DNA of 37,265 bases from a virus, in the IMG/VR virus record IMGVR_UViG_3300042904_000690, positions 1-37,265 of that record, one strand, 5' to 3'. Positions within the stretch are counted from its first letter, which is position 1, and every line of letters begins with the position of its first letter. The notes beneath the pieces are model-generated. The model ran no database searches. It saw only the letters and a list, made by a program, of their open reading frames with translations, and was not told the origin of the DNA. Positions 30,194-37,265 of the stretch are shown one piece after another. The position numbers and the translations under genes are program-made.

Positions 30194-32590
30194 ATGTCAA
30201 TAAAAAACAAAGCAAATCTTACTTCAACTCTTAACATAGCGATAACTGATGCACTAAACAATCAGAACACTAGTGTTAATGTACGTGGTATTCTACAAGA
30301 TATTATTGACAGTACACTAAATATTAGTGAAGGTGTTACTGGAATAACAGATACTTACTGGACTAGTGGCTCTACAGGTTACCAATCTGTAAAAGCAAAT
30401 AATGATACTGGTCTGGATGCAACAGGTGATTATGCTTATGCTCACGGGTGGAATGCTCAAGCTATTGGTAATGCAAGTCACGCTGAAGGGTATAATACTG
30501 TTGCATTAGGTGTCACGTCACACGCTGAAGGTGATGCAACCTATGCTAGTGGTCATACAAGTCACGCTGAAGGTTACGGGTCACAAGCCCTTGGTCATTC
30601 AAGTCACGCTGAAGGTGGTGCATATATTTTAGCCCTTATTGGTGGTACTGCTAGTGGTACTGCAAGTCACGCTGAAGGTTTAGTAACAACAGCAAGTGGT
30701 GAAGCAAGTCACGCTGAAGGAAAAGATACAATTGCAAGTGGAATTTATACACACGCTGAAGGTTATGCAAGTACTGCTAGTGGTGACTATAGTCACGTTG
30801 AAGGTGCTGGTAATACTGCTAGTGGTGAAAGAAGTCACGCTGAAGGTGGTGGGTCAATTGCCTCTGGTTACGCTGCACACGCTGAAGGTGCTGCAACAAC
30901 AGCTAGTGGTTATTACTCACATAGTGAAGGTAGTACAACAACAGCTAGTGGTGATTATTCACACGCTGGTGGTAGGTTAACAATTGCATCTGGTCATACT
31001 AGTCACGCTGAAGGTCAATATACAATAGCTGGTGGTAATTCAGCACACGCTGAAGGTTATCAAACATCTGCACTTGGCACTGGTTCACACTCTGAAGGTC
31101 AACAAACAATTGCAACTGGTAGCCAATCACACGCTGAAGGTAATGCTTCAATTGCATCGGGTAATATGTCACACGCTGAAGGTTGGAATACACTAGCTAG
31201 TGGTACTGGTTCACATAGTGAAGGATGGAATACAATTGCATCTGGATTTTTAGCACATTCTGAAGGATGGAATACAACTGCTAGTGGTACTTATTCACAC
31301 GCTGAAGGTAGACAAAACGCTGCAAGTGGTGCTAATGGTTCACACGTTGAAGGTGCTTTTAATATTGCATCTGGTCAATATTCACACGCTGAAGGTGGTG
31401 GGACTGTATCATCAGCTGATGCATCACACGCTGAGGGTGAAGAAACAATAGCTAGTGGTAACCAATCACACGCTGAAGGGAAAAATACAGCTGCAAATGG
31501 TCAAGCTTCACATTCACAAGGTTATATGACCCAAGCTAGTGGTGATTATTCACACGCTGGTGGTAACAATTCTATTGCTTCTGGTCAAACATCATTTGTT
31601 CACGGTTACGGTTCACAAGCACTTGGTGATTCAACAATAGTATTTGGTGATGGTATAATTGGTACTGAAAACAATACACTTTATACACCTAATGTTGTTG
31701 TTGATGGTAGTAGAGTAATTAAATCATTAAATGGTGGTGGTGAATTAAGTCTTGATGCTTATGGTACTTCTAGTGAAATATTATTATCTATTGATAATGC
31801 TGCTTGGAATAAGTCACAATTGTACTTAGCAGATAGTTATCTTGAATTAAGTCAGTACGATGTTGGTGGTCTAATGAAGTTATACGCTGATACTGTAACC
31901 ATTCAAGGTGAAGAAATTGGATTTGGGTTTAATAATTTTATACCTATGCAGCAAATTCAGATTAGAGATAATACTAGTCTTGCAGCAACAACAACAAGTG
32001 CATTATCAAATGCAGCCATATTTATTAATGCAGCTGAATCTTATTTTTCTTCTGGTATAACTAATTCAGTTGTACTTGGTGGTGTAAATGTAAATGCAAG
32101 TGCATCAAATACAGTTTATGTACCATACTTAAATATTAGGTATTTAACAGGTACAACCGCTGTTAACAATCTCGGTATTGATTCTAATGGTTATGTTGTT
32201 ATAGGTAACGCTGGTGGTTCAACCTTCACAGGTGGTACAGTAACTGGTGCAACTAATTTTACAGCTGGTTTATCAGCTTCTACAGTGGTTACGCCAGTAT
32301 CAAGTCAAGTTAATGCTACAACTGCACATACACTTAATCTAGGTGCTTCAAATATTATTTCATATTCAGCTACATCAAATTGTGTATTAAGTTATTCTGG
32401 TGCTGTACAGGGTCAATACTCTATTATAGTTGATAATACACTTGGATATACAATCACATTAGCAACTAGTGCTGGTTGGTATTCCAATCTAGCTATTCAA
32501 CCAAATATAACTGGTCTGGTATATATATCAGCTGTATATGATGGTTCAAGAATGTTTATAACAGAATTAGAAAGTATGGAATTAATCTAA
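30194..32590 (+). CDS. Large tail fibre with YadA-type head repeats (798 aa)
   Basis: I chose the ATG giving MSIKNKANLTSTLN because it directly follows the previous stop. Residues 1-80 are an attachment domain. Residues 81-480 contain 28 tandem 14-residue repeats of the type SHAEGxxTxASGxx, the Hep_Hag/YadA-head motif that folds as a trimeric left-handed beta-roll. Repeat 5 is 21 residues and repeat 21 is 15. Residues 490-798 are a strand-rich C-terminal part with VFGDG, then GGSTFTGGTVTGATN and a final YISAVYDGSRMFITEL. It is probably the main adhesin or long tail fibre. The stop overlaps the next ATG. Confidence 0.85.
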   Translation: MSIKNKANLTSTLNIAITDALNNQNTSVNVRGILQDIIDSTLNISEGVTGITDTYWTSGSTGYQSVKANNDTGLDATGDYAYAHGWNAQAIGNASHAEGYNTVALGVTSHAEGDATYASGHTSHAEGYGSQALGHSSHAEGGAYILALIGGTASGTASHAEGLVTTASGEASHAEGKDTIASGIYTHAEGYASTASGDYSHVEGAGNTASGERSHAEGGGSIASGYAAHAEGAATTASGYYSHSEGSTTTASGDYSHAGGRLTIASGHTSHAEGQYTIAGGNSAHAEGYQTSALGTGSHSEGQQTIATGSQSHAEGNASIASGNMSHAEGWNTLASGTGSHSEGWNTIASGFLAHSEGWNTTASGTYSHAEGRQNAASGANGSHVEGAFNIASGQYSHAEGGGTVSSADASHAEGEETIASGNQSHAEGKNTAANGQASHSQGYMTQASGDYSHAGGNNSIASGQTSFVHGYGSQALGDSTIVFGDGIIGTENNTLYTPNVVVDGSRVIKSLNGGGELSLDAYGTSSEILLSIDNAAWNKSQLYLADSYLELSQYDVGGLMKLYADTVTIQGEEIGFGFNNFIPMQQIQIRDNTSLAATTTSALSNAAIFINAAESYFSSGITNSVVLGGVNVNASASNTVYVPYLNIRYLTGTTAVNNLGIDSNGYVVIGNAGGSTFTGGTVTGATNFTAGLSASTVVTPVSSQVNATTAHTLNLGASNIISYSATSNCVLSYSGAVQGQYSIIVDNTLGYTITLATSAGWYSNLAIQPNITGLVYISAVYDGSRMFITELESMELI
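30434..31633. repeat. Tandem 42-bp repeats encoding YadA-head units
   Basis: 28 units of about 42 bp, each with a near-invariant TCACACGCTGAAGG core followed by a variable part and a degenerate GCTAGTGG or GCATCTGG. The array is a natural site for slippage and phase variation of host range. Confidence 0.85.
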
Positions 32591-34080
32591 TGAAAAGAAA
32601 GAAACACATTCCGTTTAAAAATAATTTATTATTTCATTATGACCCAAATGATATTAGGTCATACAATCCATCTGTATCAACAACAATTACCGATTTACAA
32701 GGGTCAAATAATGCAACCGCTGGTGCTGGTATTTCCAAGACAAGATTAAACGGTAATGGCGATACATTTAGGTATACTGGGTCAACATCAAATATAGCAT
32801 CTAATGCATTTGTAATGTCAAGTGCCACTAGCACAATTACGATTTCATTTTGGTGTAGGACTGAATTACACGCAACAAAAACTCAAACACTTTTTTATGA
32901 TAAGTTAGCTGGTGCAGCTAATGACCCTAATATTCATATTTATAGAGGAATAAATACTAGTGATGCTAGATTTCAATATACAACAGCTGGTGCTGCTAAT
33001 GTAACATTAAATATTCCTGGGGTTTTTACACTGTATGATAATATTTGGATTCATTTATCATTCATAATTAATTATGCTTCTGATACTATTGTAATATATA
33101 GAAACGGTTCTTTCTTCAGTAACTTTACAATAAGCGGTGCTTTATTTCCTAATGCTAATCTTGCTAAGAATATTGGTAACGCTGGTGCTGGTGCAAACTA
33201 TTTAACTGGTTCAACAGGTGGTGGTATTGGTTCGGTTCAAGTTTATAATGCTAGTGCAGCACCAGAAACAATATGTAATGCAACTCTTTATAGATTAAGA
33301 GCATTAGACCCAGATGCAGCTGCATTTTGTGCATCAACTAATGCCAATATTACAAATGCGACACAAATAAAAGCTATCAATAATTTATGTATTGATTTAA
33401 AAACATACGGTCTTTGGAATTCGTTAAGTGCTATATATCCTTTTGTTGGTGGAAACGCAACAGCACATTCAAAGAACTTAAAAAGACAGGGAAACTTTAA
33501 TATAACTTTTGTTGGTGGTGTTACTCATAATGCAAATGGAATAACAACAAATGGTACAACAGGATATGGAAATATAGGAGGTCCACCAAATGCCCTAGCT
33601 AACCTTAATGGTGAATCTATGGGTTTATATTCCAGAACATCAGCTGGTGTTGGTGTTGCAGGTACAGCTATTGATATGGGTGCTTCATCAAATGCAACTC
33701 AAAGAAGTTTCTTTTCTATTAGAGCAGCAACTGGTGTACCAGATTATTCAACAACACAAATGAATGATTCAACTATTTCAGATATTGTTTCAACTGTTAC
33801 TGATGGTAGTGGTTTACATCTAGTATCAAGAACAAGTTCAACACTACTTATGAGAGGTCAAAACGGTGTTGTAATAGGTACTGATACTAATGCAAATGGT
33901 GGTACACTATCAGCTATTAATGTTTTTATTGGTAGTAGAAATGTTACTGGTTCACCTTCTGGATTTTGTGCAAGAAATTATGCTTTTGCTTTTTATGGTT
34001 ATGGTTTAACAGAAGCACAACAATATAAACTATATAAAATAGTTCAAAAATTCCAAACAATACTTGGTAGACAGGTTTAA
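32590..34080 (+). CDS. Lectin-like (LamG/concanavalin-type) tail protein (496 aa)
   Basis: Residues 30-230 look like a LamG/ConA-like jelly roll: FRYTGSTSNIASNAFVMSSAT, then TISFWCRTELHATKTQTLF, then IWIHLSFIINYASDTIVIYRNG and a closing VQVYNASAAPE. Residues 255-490 are a second domain beginning ATQIKAINNLCIDLKTYGLWN, then IYPFVGGNATAHSKNLK, a segment I associate with tail proteins of Flavobacterium-type phages. It probably binds host glycans as a receptor-binding protein. A three-base junction precedes the next gene. Confidence 0.75.
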   Translation: MKRKKHIPFKNNLLFHYDPNDIRSYNPSVSTTITDLQGSNNATAGAGISKTRLNGNGDTFRYTGSTSNIASNAFVMSSATSTITISFWCRTELHATKTQTLFYDKLAGAANDPNIHIYRGINTSDARFQYTTAGAANVTLNIPGVFTLYDNIWIHLSFIINYASDTIVIYRNGSFFSNFTISGALFPNANLAKNIGNAGAGANYLTGSTGGGIGSVQVYNASAAPETICNATLYRLRALDPDAAAFCASTNANITNATQIKAINNLCIDLKTYGLWNSLSAIYPFVGGNATAHSKNLKRQGNFNITFVGGVTHNANGITTNGTTGYGNIGGPPNALANLNGESMGLYSRTSAGVGVAGTAIDMGASSNATQRSFFSIRAATGVPDYSTTQMNDSTISDIVSTVTDGSGLHLVSRTSSTLLMRGQNGVVIGTDTNANGGTLSAINVFIGSRNVTGSPSGFCARNYAFAFYGYGLTEAQQYKLYKIVQKFQTILGRQV

Positions 34081-34084
34081 CATA

Positions 34085-34300
34085 ATGAAAGTACATCAAT
34101 TAACAATAGAACAAAAGGATTTATTAGAGGGTCAACAATTTGCACCCGATTCATTCTTTGGAGCAACACAAGATGCTAATGAAAATTGGTTCATATCAAT
34201 TGAAGAAGTTGAGATGTGTATAAACGAATCCTTTTTATGGGTCAAGGACTTACCACTTATAGACTATAACCCAAAAATAACATCAGAATTAACCGATTAA
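34085..34300 (+). CDS. Hypothetical protein, possible fibre chaperone (71 aa)
   Basis: I chose ATG at MKVHQLTIEQ; a TTG 21 bases upstream lies inside the preceding gene. The product is acidic (FGATQDANENWFISIEEVEMCINESFLWVKDLP) and reminiscent of small proteins that follow lectin-like tail genes in Bacteroidetes phages. A fibre assembly role is only suggested by position. Confidence 0.6.
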   Translation: MKVHQLTIEQKDLLEGQQFAPDSFFGATQDANENWFISIEEVEMCINESFLWVKDLPLIDYNPKITSELTD

Positions 34301-34306
34301 AAACAA

Positions 34307-34483
34307 ATGAATGATTCAACATCAACTTTTACTCACATAGTACAAGTAGTAGGTGCTAATGTAGCAGCCTTATCAATTACCTTATCTCAAATTAATGATT
34401 TACTTACTACCCTTTCACTGGTGCTAGCAAGTTCTTATACCGTGTATAAACTGGTAAAGGATTTAAGAAAAAAGAAAGATTAA
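34307..34483 (+). CDS. Small holin-like membrane protein (58 aa)
   Basis: The frame reads MNDSTSTFTHIVQVVGANVA, then ALSITLSQINDLLTTLSLVL, then ASSYTVYKLVKDLRKKKD. It has hydrophobic stretches at residues 10-26 and 32-50 and a strongly basic C-terminus (KDLRKKKD). The size, charge and position just upstream of the lysozyme are typical of small phage holins. It starts 6 bases after the preceding stop. Confidence 0.65.
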   Translation: MNDSTSTFTHIVQVVGANVAALSITLSQINDLLTTLSLVLASSYTVYKLVKDLRKKKD

Positions 34484-34737
34484 AAGCACTTGGCAAAGTC
34501 ATCAAACTTTACTATAAGTCTAGGTGGGTTCGGTTTAATATCACCACTAATTTCAAATTCTTTTTGAAAATCTTCTTTTTCAACATCTTCAAGTCTAATT
34601 CTTTCAGCTATAAATGAAGCTGGGAATATACTATTATCAATAGTGAATTCTATTTGAATTGGTGTTAAATGTCTACCACCTTTCTTACCTAAAAAAAAAC
34701 CTTTTTTCTTGAAGTTGTACGTCACAGTATGTTTCAT
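34480..34737 (-). CDS. Hypothetical protein inside the lysis region, opposite strand (85 aa)
   Basis: The product begins MKHTVTYNFKKKGFFLGKKGG, strongly basic, then becomes acidic (ERIRLEDVEKEDFQKEFEISG) and ends FDDFAKCF. Composition and strand-like patches look like a real folded protein. Its 3' end overlaps the holin stop by 4 bases. It is transcribed against the late genes, so it may be a moron or an early or lysogenic gene. A TATTTTTG box lies directly at its start, so it may be read from a nearly leaderless mRNA. No family recognised. Confidence 0.55.
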   Translation of the reverse strand: MKHTVTYNFKKKGFFLGKKGGRHLTPIQIEFTIDNSIFPASFIAERIRLEDVEKEDFQKEFEISGDIKPNPPRLIVKFDDFAKCF

Positions 34738-34776
34738 AAACCAAAAATAACAAAAAAATGAAAACAGTTTTAAAAA

Positions 34777-35226
34777 TTGAAATTAGAAACAAATGGCATC
34801 AACCTTATCAAAAAATACGAGGGATGTAAATTAAATGCTTATTTATGTAGTGCTGGTGTACCAACAATCGGGTACGGTAATACATACTACAAAGATGGTA
34901 CTAAGGTAAAGCTTGGTGATACCATCACCCAAGAACAAGCTAATACAATGTTTATTGATATAGTACAGAACTATGTCGATTCAGTAAATCAACTGGTGAA
35001 AGTTAAGATAACCCAGAATCAATTTGATGCATTGGTAAGTCTATGTTATAATATAGGTTCTGGAAACTTTAGTAAATCTAGTGTTTTAAAGAATGTCAAC
35101 CTTGACCCCACAAAAGAAGCTGCTATAACAGCTTCATTTATGATGTGGAATAAGGCAAAGGGTAGGGTCATTACTGGTCTTACCAATAGAAGAAAAGGTG
35201 AAATAGAACTATATTTTAAGGTTTAA
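34777..35226 (+). CDS. Endolysin, GH24 phage lysozyme (149 aa)
   Basis: Matches T4-like/P1-like lysozymes: GINLIKKYEGCKLNAYLCSA, then VPTIGYGNTYY. The catalytic pattern E-x8-(D/C)-x5-T is met by Glu15, Cys24 and Thr30. QEQANTMF, QFDALVSLCYNIGSGNF and GLTNRRKGEIELY near the end are family signatures. It hydrolyses the peptidoglycan glycan strand. No signal or SAR segment is seen, so it needs the holin. The start is TTG, because no in-frame ATG gives a sensible N-terminus. Confidence 0.92.
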   Translation: MKLETNGINLIKKYEGCKLNAYLCSAGVPTIGYGNTYYKDGTKVKLGDTITQEQANTMFIDIVQNYVDSVNQLVKVKITQNQFDALVSLCYNIGSGNFSKSSVLKNVNLDPTKEAAITASFMMWNKAKGRVITGLTNRRKGEIELYFKV

Positions 35227-35496
35227 TGATTTGAAAGTAATAGCATTTAGCTTATTCATAATGTGATTAAAATCTATTGTGAAGTTATTTACTGTTGATG
35301 AATGGTCAACGGCTATTTCTGTTGCTCTTTTAAAATTATTTATTTCCATACCTACGTGTTGTAGTTCACCAACAGTATGTGCATTAGCAGTTAAACCACC
35401 TTCAAGAAGATAATCTTCATACGCTTTTTCTCTTTCATTAAGCCTATTAGTTAACTTATTAACTAAATCATTTAATTGTTCTTTATAATTTCCCAT
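35209..35496 (-). CDS. Hypothetical coiled-coil protein (95 aa)
   Basis: The product begins MGNYKEQLNDLVNKLTNRLNERE, a likely coiled coil, and continues helical (MEINNFKRATEIAVDHSSTVNNFTI). No membrane segment or catalytic motif is visible. Its 3' end overlaps the lysozyme 3' end by 18 bases, so the two are convergent and no hairpin terminator separates them. It is divergent from the gene at 35560 and shares an AT-rich gap with it. No family recognised. Confidence 0.55.
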   Translation of the reverse strand: MGNYKEQLNDLVNKLTNRLNEREKAYEDYLLEGGLTANAHTVGELQHVGMEINNFKRATEIAVDHSSTVNNFTIDFNHIMNKLNAITFKSLNLKI

Positions 35497-35559
35497 ATTA
35501 TTATTTATTAATTATTTTTATATAATCAAAATACAAAAATTTTTAAAACTTCAAAAAAA

Positions 35560-35925
35560 ATGAATGAATTATTTAGAATATATGAAACATTACCAGATTG
35601 GGAAGGTCGTAAAATTACTTATGGTGATTTAACTGGTGGGTATATTGGTGCTTATCATAATAAGAAACAAGTAGCATTAGCCTATTTAAGTGAAAATATT
35701 GTTGGTGCTGAAGATAGACCTGTATTAATGAATATTAGATATCTTGATGGGTATGACAATATTACTATTAAAGATACGATGTTTCTGGTTTGCCAGTTTT
35801 ATTATGGTGATTTTTTCATTGAAGAAAATCTACGTCAAGAACTGTTACCATATATAAATGCACCAGACCAAATATTTAAACACTTACCCTTTGCAACAAC
35901 AACAGACCAGCCTATAAAGTGCTAA
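35560..35925 (+). CDS. Hypothetical protein (121 aa)
   Basis: A soluble protein with strand-rich segments (LTGGYIGAYHNKKQVALAYLSENIVGAEDRPVLMNIRYLD, then MFLVCQFYYGDFFIEENLRQELLPYI). No family is recognised. It is followed by a strong bidirectional terminator shared with the integrase. The placement between lysis genes and integrase is common for accessory (moron) genes. Confidence 0.55.
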   Translation: MNELFRIYETLPDWEGRKITYGDLTGGYIGAYHNKKQVALAYLSENIVGAEDRPVLMNIRYLDGYDNITIKDTMFLVCQFYYGDFFIEENLRQELLPYINAPDQIFKHLPFATTTDQPIKC

Positions 35926-35931
35926 AACAAA

Positions 35932-35962
35932 AAACCCAGATTTAAGTCTGGGTTTCTTTTTT
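35932..35962. terminator. Bidirectional terminator between accessory gene and integrase
   Basis: A perfect 9-bp stem AAACCCAGA and TCTGGGTTT with a 6-base loop, flanked by an A-run and a T-run, separates two convergent genes. Confidence 0.92.
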
Positions 35963-37265
35963 ATATATCTAGTTTATCCATCATACCGTCAAGGCTTTCA
36001 ACGTTGAGTTCTTCAAGATAACGCTGGGTCACCTTAATATCTTTATGACCAAGGGCTTTACTAATGGTTTCAATATCATTAGTTGATTTTTGTACAGCTG
36101 ATGCGAAACTATGACGACCTATATGTGTGGTAATTTTTTTAGAAATACAAGCATCATCAGCTATTTCTTTTAGTAAGCTATTTATATATGATGTTTTACG
36201 ACCAATTTCTTTTTTGAATTCCCTTTTAGTGAATGTAAATACAGCTGGTGGTAAAAAAGGAAAAATTAAATCATCTGGTTTTGAATTTGGCTTAACATAT
36301 AAATCAAGGGTAGCTTGAATCTTTGGTGTTATCTTATAGCTTTTAAGAGTAAAACCAGTACTACCTTTTTTCATATTATATGTGATACGACCATTAAGGA
36401 TATTTTTAACCCTCATTGAAATAGTGTCTTCAACCCTAAGACCAGCTAAACGTACTGAAAACATAAATGCCTTTTGAACGTTGAACTTTGCGGTGTATGG
36501 CTCGTATGGTTCATTTTCAAATAATTCTAGTTCATCTTGGGTTAACCGTTCTTTATATTTCTCTACTATAACAGGCATAGTATAGCTTTTAAATGGGTAT
36601 ATATCGCTGGTGATAATCTCTAAGTCTTCAATAGCATAGTTGTTTATACGTCTAAGACGTTTCATATTAGTGTGTACACTAGAATCACTTGCTGGTTCAT
36701 CACCATTGATTACCTTAAAAAGATATTTTTCAAAACTCTTCAAGGTGTTTTTATCCATATCTTCAAATTCAGTTGTTACTGGTAACCCTTCTTTTTCTAA
36801 GAAACCAGCAAAATGACCCTTGGTAGTGATAAAGCCTTTTTCGGTAGGGTAGTTATCATCTGCATTTAATTCATCAATCATTTTTTGAAATATGCTTAGA
36901 ACGTCTTTTTTTACCGTACCATCTTTAACAGCCTTTACTAAGAATTCTTTCTTGATATTGGGTTGTGATTCCTTTTTTGCTTTATAGGTTGATTTGTAAT
37001 CTGTAAGCTTATCATCCAATTCTTTGTTCTTATAAGCATTTTCTTTGTCTTTATTATTGACCCATTTTTGGGGTATGACCACACGTTTGCTATTATTACC
37101 CTTGGTGACCACCGTCCCAAAATGTTCATTTTTACAGTAAATCTCTGTTTTGACCCTCTGTTTTTTCCCATTTTCGGTTATGACCAGTAGTATCTCGTGA
37201 ACACCTTCACGGTTTGGTCTTGGGTTTAATTCGTACCTAAATGATATGTCTTTCTTCTTTTTCAT
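35961..37265 (-). CDS. int: Tyrosine recombinase integrase (434 aa)
   Basis: The catalytic domain (residues 235-434) contains Arg277 in RLAGLRVED, a lysine in MKKGSTG near 300, His381 and Arg384 in HIGRH, His407 in LGHKD, and the nucleophile Tyr416 in TQRYLE. Residues 105-225 are the SAM-like core-binding domain (KGHFAGFLEKEG, then NTLKSFEKYLF, then MKRLRRINNYAIE), and residues 1-75 form a strand-rich arm-binding domain. The layout is typical of Bacteroidetes phage integrases. The start codon is the last base of the window, so the promoter and attachment site are outside it. Confidence 0.95.
   Translation of the reverse strand: MKKKKDISFRYELNPRPNREGVHEILLVITENGKKQRVKTEIYCKNEHFGTVVTKGNNSKRVVIPQKWVNNKDKENAYKNKELDDKLTDYKSTYKAKKESQPNIKKEFLVKAVKDGTVKKDVLSIFQKMIDELNADDNYPTEKGFITTKGHFAGFLEKEGLPVTTEFEDMDKNTLKSFEKYLFKVINGDEPASDSSVHTNMKRLRRINNYAIEDLEIITSDIYPFKSYTMPVIVEKYKERLTQDELELFENEPYEPYTAKFNVQKAFMFSVRLAGLRVEDTISMRVKNILNGRITYNMKKGSTGFTLKSYKITPKIQATLDLYVKPNSKPDDLIFPFLPPAVFTFTKREFKKEIGRKTSYINSLLKEIADDACISKKITTHIGRHSFASAVQKSTNDIETISKALGHKDIKVTQRYLEELNVESLDGMMDKLDI

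Noticed and set aside
30696-30980. Alternate-frame open stretch inside the fibre repeat array
   Set aside because: It arises from the 42-bp repeat keeping other frames open; the product is a valine/leucine-rich artefact.
34758-34829. 23-codon frame starting ATG just before the lysozyme TTG start
   Set aside because: It is out of frame with the lysozyme and overlaps its N-terminus; the lysozyme N-terminus is complete from the TTG, so this is probably fortuitous.

Overview
The window reads as an almost complete temperate, contractile-tailed bacteriophage (or prophage) of a Bacteroidetes host. It is AT-rich. Putative early promoters carry the Bacteroidetes TAnnTTTG -7 box. The head genes are Mu-like: DUF935 portal, MuF protein, gp36-like protein and gpS-like protein. 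A tail sheath, tube, tape measure, hub and spike show a myovirus tail. A tyrosine integrase at the right edge shows a temperate lifestyle. No tRNA, rRNA, CRISPR array or insertion sequence was seen, and no classical repressor was recognised.

Layout. 1-4.1 kb: small early or accessory genes on both strands, including a probable excisionase and a SRAP/HMCES-type DNA-protein crosslinking enzyme. 4.1-5.7 kb: a two-gene cassette of a membrane zinc-ribbon protein and a Schlafen/AlbA-type protein. 8.36-5.9 kb (minus): a tightly coupled operon headed by a 528-residue protein with weak family-A polymerase-like motifs, probably the replication protein. It has a long structured leader, and a 106-bp composite dyad occurs twice, once inside the gene and once upstream of its promoter. 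9.1-11.4 kb: a PD-(D/E)XK-like protein and two sigma-like proteins. 11.4-13.4 kb: terminase. 13.5-20.5 kb: head completion, portal, MuF-metalloprotease fusion, tail completion, baseplate wedge and a C1q-like fibre. 20.7-35.2 kb: protease-scaffold, capsid, sheath, tube, frameshifted tail chaperone, tape measure, hub, spike, gp25-like, LysM-like protein, YadA-like fibre, lectin-like fibre, holin and lysozyme. 35.2-37.3 kb: accessory genes and integrase.

Regulation. Three late units (small terminase, gp36-like gene, head protease) begin just after the same bipartite motif, GTTACAAAAwCA and mATACTAkTTA, with identical 18-nt start-to-start spacing. This looks like a phage-specific late promoter read by one of the phage sigma-like proteins encoded just upstream. 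Two leftward early promoters (about 2.4 kb and 8.65 kb) share the same CTTG-N20-TAnnTTTG layout and are each followed by a similar TACC(C)TTGAATGG(G)TA element in a long structured leader.

The most unusual items are the duplicated dyad in and near the replication gene, the three-copy late promoter, the paired structured leaders, and the MuF-metalloprotease fusion. All functional assignments are by reading motifs; no database search was possible.
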